Source: ZLKRG44 sp964555705 (GTDB taxonomy: Bacteria; Planctomycetota; Phycisphaerae; Phycisphaerales; SM1A02). From it: a stretch of DNA of 49,726 nt. The notes beneath the pieces were generated by a model that was not told the origin of the DNA, did not search any database, and saw nothing but the letters and a program-made list of their open reading frames with translations. How positions within the stretch are numbered: the stretch's first letter is position 1; the number at the start of each line of letters is the position of its first letter. Positions 42,384-49,726 of this stretch are shown one piece after another. The position numbers and the translations under genes are program-made. Location of the stretch: contig CAZKTN010000020.1 in the NCBI GenBank assembly GCA_964555705.1, positions 1 to 49,726 of the forward strand, written 5' to 3'.

Positions 42384-43384
42384 GCCAGCCCGCGTGGACC
42401 CACGGTGTCCGCATCGCGGGTAGCGGCTCGTGCCTCCCCTCGCGCACGCTCACCAACGCCGACTTCGAGAAGCTCGTCGACACCACCGACGAGTGGATCT
42501 TCCAGCGCACCGGCATCCGCCAGCGCCAGGTCTGCAACCCCGACACCGAAGGCTGCTTCACGCTCTCGCGCGATGCGCTCTCGCGCGCGCTCGAGATGGC
42601 GGGCATGACCGGCACGGACCTCGACCTTGTCATCGTCGCGACCGTCTCCGGCGAGATGCCCTGCCCCTCGACGGCGTGCCGCGTCGCGGCGGCGATCGGC
42701 GCGACGCCCGCGCCTGCCTTCGACCTGCAGGCCGCATGCAGCGGATTCGTCTACGCGGTGAACGTGGCCGAGGCGCTGATCCGCTCGGGCCGCTTCCGTT
42801 CCGTCGGCGTCGTCGGCTGCGACATCATGAGCAGCATCGTCGACTACACCGACCGCACCGTGTCGATCCTCTTCGGCGATGCGGCCGGATCCGTGGTGCT
42901 CGTGCGCGACGACAGCCCTTCGCGCGGATGCCTCTACCAGGCGATGGGCGCGGACGGCAGCGGGTGGAACGCGCTCTACCTGCCCAAGCGCATGCAGGAA
43001 GTGCCGCCCGATGACGTGAACAACCCGATCCGCCTGGGCTACCTGCGCATGAACGGCAAGGAGGTGTTCCGCTTCGCGGTCACCAAGTTCCGCGAGGTGA
43101 TCGAGGACGCGCTGCGCAACACGGGCCTCACGCCCGAGACGGTGTCGCAGGTGGTGTGCCACCAGTCGAACATCCGCATCATCGACGCGGCGCGCGAGAA
43201 GATCGGCATCCCGCCCGAGAAGGTCTACGTGAACATCGACCGCTGCGGCAACAGCAGCTCGGGCAGCGTGGGCCTCTGCTTCGACGAGCTCAACCGTGCG
43301 GGCAAGATCAAGCCCAACGACGCCGTCGTGCTGGTCGCGTTCGGCGGCGGGCTCACCTGGGCAAGCAGCGTCTGGAGGATCTGA
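42380..43384 (+). CDS. fabH: 3-oxoacyl-ACP synthase III (KASIII)
   Basis: FabH starts fatty acid synthesis by condensing acetyl-CoA with malonyl-ACP. The ATG at 42380 gives 334 residues. The triad is Cys120 (LQAACSGFVYA), His261 (VVCHQSNIRII) and Asn291 (DRCGNSSSGS). Also seen are TTDEWIFQRTGIRQRQ and VSILFGDAAGSVVL. The start lies within the plsX stop; the product is followed by fabD after 4 bases. Confidence 0.97.
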   Translation: MSQPAWTHGVRIAGSGSCLPSRTLTNADFEKLVDTTDEWIFQRTGIRQRQVCNPDTEGCFTLSRDALSRALEMAGMTGTDLDLVIVATVSGEMPCPSTACRVAAAIGATPAPAFDLQAACSGFVYAVNVAEALIRSGRFRSVGVVGCDIMSSIVDYTDRTVSILFGDAAGSVVLVRDDSPSRGCLYQAMGADGSGWNALYLPKRMQEVPPDDVNNPIRLGYLRMNGKEVFRFAVTKFREVIEDALRNTGLTPETVSQVVCHQSNIRIIDAAREKIGIPPEKVYVNIDRCGNSSSGSVGLCFDELNRAGKIKPNDAVVLVAFGGGLTWASSVWRI

Positions 43385-43388
43385 ATCC

Positions 43389-44378
43389 ATGAGCACCCAC
43401 ACGAATTCCGTGATCGCACTCTGCCCGGGCCAGGGCGCGCAGGCCGTCGGCATGGGCCTGGCATGGCGCGATGCGAGCCCCGCCGCGGCGCAGACCTTCG
43501 CCGAGGCTGACCAGGCCGTTGACCTTTCGGCGTGCGGCGCCGGCGCGGCATCGCTCTCCGAGACGTGCTTCCGCGGCCCGGCCGACATCCTCAACCGCAC
43601 CGACGCCAGCCAGCCTGCGCTCTACACCTGCGGCATCGCGTGCTGGCGCGCGCTCTGCGAGACGCACGGCCAGATGCCGCTGCACTCGTGCGCGGGACTC
43701 TCGCTCGGCGAGTACACGGCGCTGCATCTTGCGGGCGCGTTCACCTTCCTCGACGGTCTCCGTCTTGTCGCCACGCGCGGCCGCCTCATGCAGCAGGCTG
43801 CCGAGGCGTCCAAGGGCGGCATGGTCGCGCTGATCGGCGCCGACGAGGCGCAGGCCCAGCAGGTGTGCGACGACGCCAAGGGCAGCGAGATCCTCGTGTG
43901 CGCGAACTTCAACGCGCCCGGACAGATCGTGCTCTCGGGTTCGGCGGGCGCGTGCGACCGTGCGGTCGATGTCGCATCCAAGATGGGGCTGCGCGCGACG
44001 CGCCTCACCGTCGCCGGCGCCTTTCACAGCCCCCTGATGGCCCCCGCTGCCGAGGGCATGGCCCGCGCGCTCGAGCACGTGGACTTCCGCCCGCTGCAGT
44101 GCGACGTGTGGAGCAACGTCACCGCGAAGCCCCACCACCGCTCGGATATCGGAACCCTGCGCAAACTTCTGGTCGAGCAGATCACCAGCCCGGTACGATG
44201 GAGCCAGTCCATGCAGGCCCTTGCCGCGGGATTGCCCGCGGGCGAAGGCCGTCCGGTCGCGCTTGAGATGGCGCCCGGCTCGGTCCTCAAGGGTCTCATG
44301 CGTCGCATCGACCGCTCGCTCGAGGTGAAGACCCATGATCAACCGGCACAGCCCGTCCAGCCCGCACCGACTGCCTGA
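43389..44378 (+). CDS. fabD: Malonyl-CoA:ACP transacylase
   Basis: FabD loads malonate onto ACP. The ATG at 43389 gives 329 residues. Motifs are ALCPGQGAQAVGMGLAW, the nucleophile Ser106 in AGLSLGEYTALHLA (Leu in place of the common His before Ser), and His213 in VAGAFHSPLMAPA. The last about 14 residues form a Gln/Pro/Ala tail that overlaps the start of the next gene by 44 bases in another frame. Confidence 0.96.
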   Translation: MSTHTNSVIALCPGQGAQAVGMGLAWRDASPAAAQTFAEADQAVDLSACGAGAASLSETCFRGPADILNRTDASQPALYTCGIACWRALCETHGQMPLHSCAGLSLGEYTALHLAGAFTFLDGLRLVATRGRLMQQAAEASKGGMVALIGADEAQAQQVCDDAKGSEILVCANFNAPGQIVLSGSAGACDRAVDVASKMGLRATRLTVAGAFHSPLMAPAAEGMARALEHVDFRPLQCDVWSNVTAKPHHRSDIGTLRKLLVEQITSPVRWSQSMQALAAGLPAGEGRPVALEMAPGSVLKGLMRRIDRSLEVKTHDQPAQPVQPAPTA

Positions 44379-45147
44379 CCTCGCACTCGCGATAGTCGCG
44401 ACCGCAGCCGCATCGCTCTCGCTCGCCGGATGCGGCGAAGAGGAACTGCCCCCGCCGCCGCCAGTCGTGGCCGCGCCGCCACCGCCACCGCCGCCACCGC
44501 CACCGCCGCAGATCAAGTCGATCGCGGAGCTGATGCAGGAGCTCGGCATCGACCCGCGCGTCAAGCTCGCCGAGGACGACGCCCCAAACACCACCGAGAA
44601 GCGCATCGCCGTGCTCCTCTTCTGGCACAACTTCGCCGTCGGCGATGCGGACAAGGCCGGCAAGACGATGAGCGACGAGGACAAGGTCACGCTTGAGGCG
44701 CTCGTCTCCAACGGCGCGTGGCCCGCGATCACGTCCCAGCTCGAGCAGATCGAGGTCGTGTGCGCCGACGACGGCGCGAACTTCGCCACGATGGGCATCG
44801 TGCGCGCAGGCGACGACGAGTCGCCCATGCTCTGGGACTGCGACATGAGCCCGGAAAGCGGCGTTTTTACGGCATTTCCTGCCACTCCCGACATCATGGA
44901 GCAGCTCTCCGGCGCAGACCAGATCGGCGCCTGGCGCACGTACATCAGGGAGCTGCTCGCGAAGGCTGAGCTTCCTGACGAGGTCATCGAGATCGCGCAG
45001 GAGGATGTGCAGACGACCAGCGTCGAGGGCTCGAGCAGCGGCGGTGGCGGCGGTGGCACAGGCGCCGGCGCGCCCAAGATGCGCCGTCCCGTGCCGAAGG
45101 ATCCAGTGAAGGTTCCGCAGGGTCCGCCAGGCGGCCCCGGCCGCTGA
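44335..45147 (+). CDS. Poly-proline lipoprotein of unknown function
   Basis: A 270-residue predicted lipoprotein. The start is ATG 44335 with GAGGTG seven bases upstream, inside the end of fabD. The signal peptide ends in the lipobox SLAGC (Cys about 33). A proline-rich spacer follows (ELPPPPPVVAAPPPP and on), then a compact domain (about 59-215) with IAELMQELGIDPRVKLAEDD, RIAVLLFWHNFAVGDADKAG and SGVFTAFPATPDIMEQLSGA, then a Gly/Ser/Pro tail. Unrecognised. The stop abuts the fabG stop once the scaffold gap is collapsed. Confidence 0.75.
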   Translation: MINRHSPSSPHRLPDLALAIVATAAASLSLAGCGEEELPPPPPVVAAPPPPPPPPPPPQIKSIAELMQELGIDPRVKLAEDDAPNTTEKRIAVLLFWHNFAVGDADKAGKTMSDEDKVTLEALVSNGAWPAITSQLEQIEVVCADDGANFATMGIVRAGDDESPMLWDCDMSPESGVFTAFPATPDIMEQLSGADQIGAWRTYIRELLAKAELPDEVIEIAQEDVQTTSVEGSSSGGGGGGTGAGAPKMRRPVPKDPVKVPQGPPGGPGR

Positions 45148-45194
45148 TCACATCGCGAGGCCGCCGTCGACCTGCAGCACATGGCCGGTCACGT
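45140..45194. repeat. 55-base contig-end copy, left of the gap
   Basis: Identical to 45295-45349. It carries the lipoprotein stop and the last codons of fabG on the opposite strand. This is best explained as overlapping contig ends left unmerged. Confidence 0.9.
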
Positions 45195-45294
45195 NNNNNN
45201 NNNNNNNNNNNNNNNNNNNNNNNNNNNNNNNNNNNNNNNNNNNNNNNNNNNNNNNNNNNNNNNNNNNNNNNNNNNNNNNNNNNNNNNNNNNNNN
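45195..45294. other. Scaffold gap of 100 N
   Basis: Exactly 100 undetermined bases, a conventional filler length rather than a measured gap. Flanking 55-base identical ends indicate the true distance is probably negative (overlap), so no gene need be missing. Confidence 0.98.
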
Positions 45295-45349
45295 GCCGCT
45301 GATCACATCGCGAGGCCGCCGTCGACCTGCAGCACATGGCCGGTCACGT
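45295..45349. repeat. 55-base contig-end copy, right of the gap
   Basis: Second copy of 45140-45194. In this copy the fabG 3' end is continuous with the rest of fabG. Confidence 0.9.
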
Positions 45350-46049
45350 AGCCCGCGCCATCTGACGCGAGGTACGACACCGCCGCGGCAATGTCGCTGG
45401 CCTGGCCGAACGAGCGCAGAGGGATGTTCGGCATCACCGCATCCTTGAGCGCCTGAGGAAGCACCTCGGTCATGTCGGTCTGGATGAAGCCGGGGGCGAC
45501 CACGTTCGCGGTGATCCCCTTGGACCCGATCTCCTTCGCGATCGACTTGGTCATGCCGATCAGTCCCGCCTTGCTCGCCGCATAGTTCGCCTGGCCGGGA
45601 TTTCCCATGATTCCCGCGATGCTGGCCATGTTGATGATGCGGCCGAAGCGGGCGCGCATCATCGGGCGGGCTGCGGCGCGGCAGGCCACGAACGCAGACC
45701 GCAGGTTGACCCGGATCACGTCGTCGAAATCCGCGTCGGACATGCGCATCAGCAGGCCGTCCCGAGTGATTCCGGCATTGTTGACCAGGATGTCCAGGCG
45801 CCCGCAGCGCTCGGCGACCCCATCGATTGCGGCGGCAAGCGCCTCGCCGTCACCCACATCGCAGGCCAAGGGCTCGGCGGCACCCCCCGCGGCGGCAATC
45901 TCCCCCACCACGGCCTGAAGCTGATCGGCATTCCGGGCGACGCACACCACGTGGCGCCCGTCGGCGGCAAGGCGTAGGGCGATGGCCTTGCCGATGCCTC
46001 GGCTGGCCCCCGTCACAAAGGCGACACGGCGGTCGATGGCGTTTGACAT
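45303..46049 (-). CDS. fabG: 3-oxoacyl-ACP reductase
   Basis: FabG reduces 3-oxoacyl-ACP with NADPH. The ATG at 46049 gives 248 residues, the usual length; a longer GTG start at 46079 is less likely. Motifs are VAFVTGASRGIGKAIALRLA, DILVNNAGITRDGLLMRM, Ser in NMASIAGIMGNPGQANYAAS with Tyr and Lys in the YxxxK form, APGFIQTDM and VTGHVLQVDGGLAM. It is inverted relative to fabH, fabD, acpP and fabF, and converges on the lipoprotein gene. Confidence 0.97.
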   Translation of the reverse strand: MSNAIDRRVAFVTGASRGIGKAIALRLAADGRHVVCVARNADQLQAVVGEIAAAGGAAEPLACDVGDGEALAAAIDGVAERCGRLDILVNNAGITRDGLLMRMSDADFDDVIRVNLRSAFVACRAAARPMMRARFGRIINMASIAGIMGNPGQANYAASKAGLIGMTKSIAKEIGSKGITANVVAPGFIQTDMTEVLPQALKDAVMPNIPLRSFGQASDIAAAVSYLASDGAGYVTGHVLQVDGGLAM

Positions 46050-46098
46050 GAGATTGGGGGCAAGTCTATCGGCCACCACCCACTTTGGGACGCACCGC

Positions 46099-46104
46099 TA
46101 TACT
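46099..46104 (+). promoter_or_regulatory. Minus-10-like element before acpP
   Basis: TATACT matches the minus-10 consensus at 5 of 6, 48 bases before the preferred acpP start. No good minus 35 is seen at normal spacing. A small hairpin GCGGC/GCCGC (46113-46117, 46124-46128) lies in the resulting leader. Confidence 0.35.
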
Positions 46105-46151
46105 CTCGCCCCGCGGCATGAACGCCGCAAACCCCTATGGAGGCTCCACAC

Positions 46152-46415
46152 GTGACAGAAGCGGAAGTTGAGACGAAGGTCATCGCCATCGTTGCCGAGC
46201 AGATGGGTGTCGATAAGGCGGAGATCAAGCGCGAGAGCAGCTTCGCGAATGACCTGAACGCGGACAGCCTCGACCGGGTCGAGCTCGTCATGGAGTTCGA
46301 GGACCAGTTCGGAACCACGATCCCGGACGATCAGGCTGAGAAGATCCTGACCGTCGGTGACGCGATCACCTACATCATGAAGAACCAGGGCGGCGCTGCC
46401 ACCTCGGGCAGCTGA
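46152..46415 (+). CDS. acpP: Acyl carrier protein
   Basis: ACP carries growing acyl chains on a phosphopantetheine arm. The product is acidic and helical, with the attachment serine Ser39 in NADSLDRVELVMEFED. The start is set at GTG 46152 because GGAGG (46139-46143) lies 8 bases before it. An ATG at 46137 would place that ribosome site inside the gene and add MEAPH. Length is then 87 residues. fabF follows after 9 bases. Confidence 0.95.
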   Translation: MTEAEVETKVIAIVAEQMGVDKAEIKRESSFANDLNADSLDRVELVMEFEDQFGTTIPDDQAEKILTVGDAITYIMKNQGGAATSGS

Positions 46416-46424
46416 GCGCCGCAG

Positions 46425-47681
46425 ATGCGGACGATCACGCTCCGACGTGTCGTCGTGACCGGCCTGGGTGCGGTCACGGATGTGGGTCCCGATGTCCCAT
46501 CGACCTGGGACGGCCTTATCAATGGCCGTTCGGGCATCAGCCCCATCACGCTCTTCGACCAGAACTACGACTGGGGCGTGCGCTTCGCGGGCGAGGTGAA
46601 GAACCTCGACCACACTCCCGTGGCGGACGTGCGCGAGGTGAAGCGGATGGACCGCTTCGCCGTGCTCGGGCTGCTCGCCGCCGATGAGGCGGTGCGCGAC
46701 AGCGGATGGTCACCCGCCTCGGGCGACCCCTACCGCCATGGCGTGGCGATCGGCAGCGGCATCGGCGGCATCGACACGATCGAGAACGGCCACGTCAACC
46801 TGATCAAGAACGGCCCGCGCAAGGTGAGCCCCTTCACCGTGCCAAGGCTGATGGTCAACGCCGCGGCCGGGCAGGTGTCGATCCGGTTCAACCTGCGCGG
46901 CGCGAACATCGCCACCGCGACGGCGTGCGCGACGGGTTCGCACGCGATCGGCGCCGCGTACCACCTGATCCAGCGCGGCGACGCCGACGTGATGCTTGCC
47001 GGCGGCGCGGAGGCCGCGGTCACGCCGCTGTGCGTGGGCGCGTTCGCTGCGATGAAGGCGCTGTCCACGCGCAATGACGAGCCCACGCGCGCGTCGCGTC
47101 CCTTCGATGCGGACCGTGACGGGTTCGTGCTCGCCGAGGGCGCGGCTGTGCTGGTGCTCGAGAGCCTCGAGCACGCGAAGGCGCGCGGTGCCCGCATCTA
47201 CGCGGAAGTCACGGGCTTCGGCACATCGGGCGATGCGCACCACATTGCGGCGCCCGACGAGCAGGGCTCCGGCGCGCGGCGCGCGATGCTCAACGCGATC
47301 ACCGACGCGCAGCTCAACCTCGACCAGATCGGCTACATCAACGCGCACGGCACGTCGACGCCCCTTGGCGACGCGGCCGAGGTCGCTGCGGTGAAGAGCC
47401 TGTTCGGCGACCATGCAAAGAAGCTCGCCGTCAGCTCCACGAAGAGCTGCACGGGCCACTGCCTTGGCGCGGCCGGCGGCATCGAGAGCGTGGCCACGAT
47501 CCTCGCGATCCACCACGGCATCCTGCCACCCACGATCAACCTCGAGAAGCCCGACGAGGGCTTCGACCTCGACTTCGTGCCCAACACCGCGCAGCAGCGC
47601 GCGCTCGAGCACGGCATCAACAACTCATTCGGCTTCGGCGGCCACAACACGAGCCTCGTGTTCTCCCGCTTCAGGGGCTGA
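46425..47681 (+). CDS. fabF: 3-oxoacyl-ACP synthase II (KASII)
   Basis: FabF elongates acyl chains with malonyl-ACP. The 418-residue product has RRVVVTGLGAVTDVGPDVPS and the Cys-His-His triad: Cys168 (ATACATGSHAIGAAYH), His308 (YINAHGTSTPLGD) and His345 (STKSCTGHCLGAAGG). The C-terminal NNSFGFGGHNTSLVFSRF is typical. It sits between acpP and the glucoamylase-type gene. Confidence 0.97.
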   Translation: MRTITLRRVVVTGLGAVTDVGPDVPSTWDGLINGRSGISPITLFDQNYDWGVRFAGEVKNLDHTPVADVREVKRMDRFAVLGLLAADEAVRDSGWSPASGDPYRHGVAIGSGIGGIDTIENGHVNLIKNGPRKVSPFTVPRLMVNAAAGQVSIRFNLRGANIATATACATGSHAIGAAYHLIQRGDADVMLAGGAEAAVTPLCVGAFAAMKALSTRNDEPTRASRPFDADRDGFVLAEGAAVLVLESLEHAKARGARIYAEVTGFGTSGDAHHIAAPDEQGSGARRAMLNAITDAQLNLDQIGYINAHGTSTPLGDAAEVAAVKSLFGDHAKKLAVSSTKSCTGHCLGAAGGIESVATILAIHHGILPPTINLEKPDEGFDLDFVPNTAQQRALEHGINNSFGFGGHNTSLVFSRFRG

Positions 47682-47687
47682 GCGAAC

Positions 47688-49682
47688 GTGCCTCGCAACA
47701 TCCCGGTCGGCAACGGAGAGATGCTGGTCGCCTTTGACGACCTGTACCGCATCCGCGACCTGCACTGGCCCAACGTGGGCATGCCCAACCACACGTGCGG
47801 GCACCTGCAGCGCTTCGGCGTGTGGGTGGACGGGCAGTTCGCGTGGGTCGACGCGCCGGGATGGGAACGCGACCTGCGCTACGTGCGCGACTCGATGGTG
47901 ACCGAGGTGCGGCTGCGCAACGAGCGGCTCGGCATCGAGCTGCTGTGCCAGGATGCGGTCGACTACTGGAGCCCCGTGTACCTGCGCAGCGTGCGCGTCA
48001 CGGACATGGCGGGCTACCCGCGCGATGTGCGCATCTTCTTCCACCATGACCTGTCGATCGGCGAGAGCGCGGTGGGCGACACCGTGAACTACGACCCCGC
48101 GACGGGCGGGCTCGTGCACTACAAGGACAGCACCTACTTCCTCATCAACGGGTGCGGCGCGCGCGGGTTCGGCGCAGACACGTGGGCATGCGGCCAGAAG
48201 CGCATCGGCGACGCGGAGGGCACATGGCGCGATGCGGAGGACGGTCTGCTGTCGCGCAACTCGATCGCGCAGGGCAGCGTTGACTCGACCGTGGGGTTCG
48301 GGCTTGCGCTCGCGCCTAACGGCAGTGGCACGATCAGCTACTGGATCGCGGCCGGCAACGACTACCGCGCCATCAAGCAGCTTGACCGCAAGATCCGCGA
48401 GAAGTCGCCGCAGCGCATGATGGTGCGCACCGAGGCGTACTGGCGGTGGTGGGCATGCAAGGAGAAGGTGGACTTCTCGCCGCTGCCCGAGCACCTGCGC
48501 GAGCTCTACGTGCGCAGCGCGCTGATCGTGCGCACGCAGATCGACAAGGGCGGCGCGATCATCGCCGCCAACGACTACGACATCACGCACTTCGCGGGCG
48601 ACACCTACTCGTACATGTGGCCGCGCGACGGCGCGATGGTGTCGTACGCGCTGGTGCTCGCGCACCAGGGCGAGCTCTCGCGCGCGTTCTTCCGCTTCGC
48701 GCAGCGCGTGATGGAGCCCGAGGGCTACTTCCTTCACAAGTACAACCCAACGGGCACGCTCGCCTCGAGCTGGCACCCGTGGGTGATCGAGGGACGCAAG
48801 ACGCTGCCTGTGCAGCAGGACGAGACGGCGCTCGTGACATGGGCGCTGCGGCGGCACTTCCTGGTGTTCCGCGATGTGGAGTTCGTGCGCGACCTCTACA
48901 ACCCGCTGGTGATCGACGCCGCCGAGTGGATGCTCGAGTTCCGCGACCCCAGCGGCCTGCCCAAGCCAAGCTGGGACCTGTGGGAGGAGCGCCGCGGCGT
49001 GCACCTCTTCACGGTGTGCTCCACGATCGGCGCGCTGCGCGCGGCGCACGACTTCGCGCGCGAGATGGGCGCGCTCGACCGCGCCGAGGAGTTCCGCGCG
49101 GGCGCCGAGAGCATGACGCGGGCGATGATCCGCGTGATGTGGGATGCGCAGCGCGGGCGGTTCGCGCGCATGGCGACGCCGCTTGAGGACGGCAGCTACC
49201 GGCTCGACTTCACGCTCGACGCGAGTGCGTTCGCGCTGTTTGCGTTCGGTGCGCTCGACGCGCGCGACGAGCGCGTGGAGAGCCACATGCGCGCGCTGCG
49301 CGAGCGGCTGTGGGTGCAGACGCCTGTGGGCGGCATGGCGCGCTACGAGCATGACCACTACCACGCGGTGGAGCGGCACGACATCGGCCGCGTGCCCGGC
49401 AACCCCTGGGTGATCTGCACGCTCTGGTATGCGCAGTGGCTCGTGGAGCGTGCGCGCACGGTCGAGGAGCTGCAGGAGGCGCTGCCGCTGCTCGAGTGGG
49501 CGCACCAGCGCGCGCTTCCCAGCGGCGTGCTCGCGGAGCAGTTTGATCCGTACACAGGTGCGCAGGTCAGCGTGAGCCCGCTCACGTGGAGCCACGCGAC
49601 GTACATGATTGTGGTCGCGAAGTACCTTCGCAGGCACGGCGAGATCACAGGCGTGAGCCACGGAATCCCCACCGGAGACTGA
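47688..49682 (+). CDS. GH15 family glucoamylase-type glycoside hydrolase
   Basis: A 664-residue cytosolic enzyme (GTG start, no signal peptide). Residues 1-240 form the beta-sandwich N-domain of prokaryotic GH15 enzymes (IPVGNGEMLVAFDDLYRIRD, DLHWPNVG). Residues 260-650 form the (alpha/alpha)6 barrel with AGDTYSYMWPRDGAMVSYAL, LPVQQDETALVTWAL, the catalytic acid Glu433 in SWDLWEERRGVHLF, and the base in GVLAEQFDPYTG. The likely substrate is an alpha-glucan or trehalose-like sugar; cytosolic placement suggests glycogen turnover. It follows fabF by 6 bases, an unusual partner. Confidence 0.92.
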   Translation: MPRNIPVGNGEMLVAFDDLYRIRDLHWPNVGMPNHTCGHLQRFGVWVDGQFAWVDAPGWERDLRYVRDSMVTEVRLRNERLGIELLCQDAVDYWSPVYLRSVRVTDMAGYPRDVRIFFHHDLSIGESAVGDTVNYDPATGGLVHYKDSTYFLINGCGARGFGADTWACGQKRIGDAEGTWRDAEDGLLSRNSIAQGSVDSTVGFGLALAPNGSGTISYWIAAGNDYRAIKQLDRKIREKSPQRMMVRTEAYWRWWACKEKVDFSPLPEHLRELYVRSALIVRTQIDKGGAIIAANDYDITHFAGDTYSYMWPRDGAMVSYALVLAHQGELSRAFFRFAQRVMEPEGYFLHKYNPTGTLASSWHPWVIEGRKTLPVQQDETALVTWALRRHFLVFRDVEFVRDLYNPLVIDAAEWMLEFRDPSGLPKPSWDLWEERRGVHLFTVCSTIGALRAAHDFAREMGALDRAEEFRAGAESMTRAMIRVMWDAQRGRFARMATPLEDGSYRLDFTLDASAFALFAFGALDARDERVESHMRALRERLWVQTPVGGMARYEHDHYHAVERHDIGRVPGNPWVICTLWYAQWLVERARTVEELQEALPLLEWAHQRALPSGVLAEQFDPYTGAQVSVSPLTWSHATYMIVVAKYLRRHGEITGVSHGIPTGD

Positions 49683-49685
49683 ACC

Positions 49686-49726
49686 ATGATGATGCCGGGA
49701 GACCCCGTCCTGCGGATGCGCACCTC
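49686..49726 (+). CDS. Possible start of a further gene, cut by window edge
   Basis: Three bases after the GH15 stop an ATG opens a frame reading MMMPGDPVLRMRT to the window end. The run-on position fits an operon member, such as another carbohydrate enzyme, but 13 codons are too few to identify it. Confidence 0.3.
   Translation, partial: MMMPGDPVLRMRT

Noticed and set aside
45140..45349. 55-base direct repeats as a biological duplication or attachment site
   Set aside because: The repeats end exactly at the N run and match a k-mer length, so an assembly overlap is the simpler explanation.
47625..49661. A 678-codon minus-strand frame opposite the GH15 gene
   Set aside because: His/Arg/Val-rich shadow composition, no motif. 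The plus-strand frame has the full GH15 active site.

Overview
The window reads as one scaffold piece of a high-GC (about two thirds G+C), gene-dense bacterial genome, most likely a planctomycete of the Phycisphaerae type recovered from a metagenome. Three things support this: exported proteins ending in short dockerin-like double EF-hand tails (PepSY protein and subtilase); many large secreted proteins of unknown function; and a 100-N scaffold gap flanked by a duplicated contig end. The lineage call is inference, because there is no rRNA here. I saw no tRNA, rRNA, CRISPR array, insertion sequence or prophage. No stretch longer than about 220 bases lacks a gene.

Layout. 1-4233 (minus) is an F0F1 ATP synthase operon, atpZ-like, atpI-like, atpB, atpE, atpF, atpH, atpA, with atpA cut by the window edge. 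4263-4820 is an orphan nuoI. 4848-10323 (minus) holds nadA and a 1419-residue AsmA/TamB-like protein. 10366-16863 (mostly plus) holds ispE, an M3 oligopeptidase, a saccharopine-dehydrogenase-like enzyme, an aromatic-amino-acid-type decarboxylase and an MgtC/SapB membrane protein. 16875-19348 holds a metallophosphoesterase, a predicted outer-membrane beta-barrel and arfB.

19504-26370 is the most unusual part. A PepSY/dockerin protein (minus) diverges from a tightly coupled run: ECF-type sigma factor, a 214-residue protein with a C-terminal beta-sandwich-like region, a TPR-CHAT caspase-like protease, and an exported subtilisin with a dockerin-like tail. The gene junctions overlap (ATGA, GTGA, 22 bases). 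I infer a signal-responsive system in which a cytosolic protease and a sigma factor control an exported protease. It is followed by an AbrB-type antitoxin/RelE-like toxin pair whose promoter looks leaderless and self-repressed.

27243-39980 contains purM, sucD, an SGNH-type hydrolase, a large unknown exported protein, glpD and glpK coupled to an 861-residue helical repeat protein, a DinB-like protein and a ThiF/MoeB-type E1 enzyme. The E1 gene is coupled to the ribosomal genes rpsG and rpsL (39977-41003). Opposite rpsL starts a fatty-acid synthesis block: rpmF, plsX, fabH, fabD, a lipoprotein, then inverted fabG, then acpP, fabF and a GH15 glucoamylase-type enzyme. The N run lies between the lipoprotein and fabG. 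Its two sides share 55 identical bases, so it is probably not a real gap.
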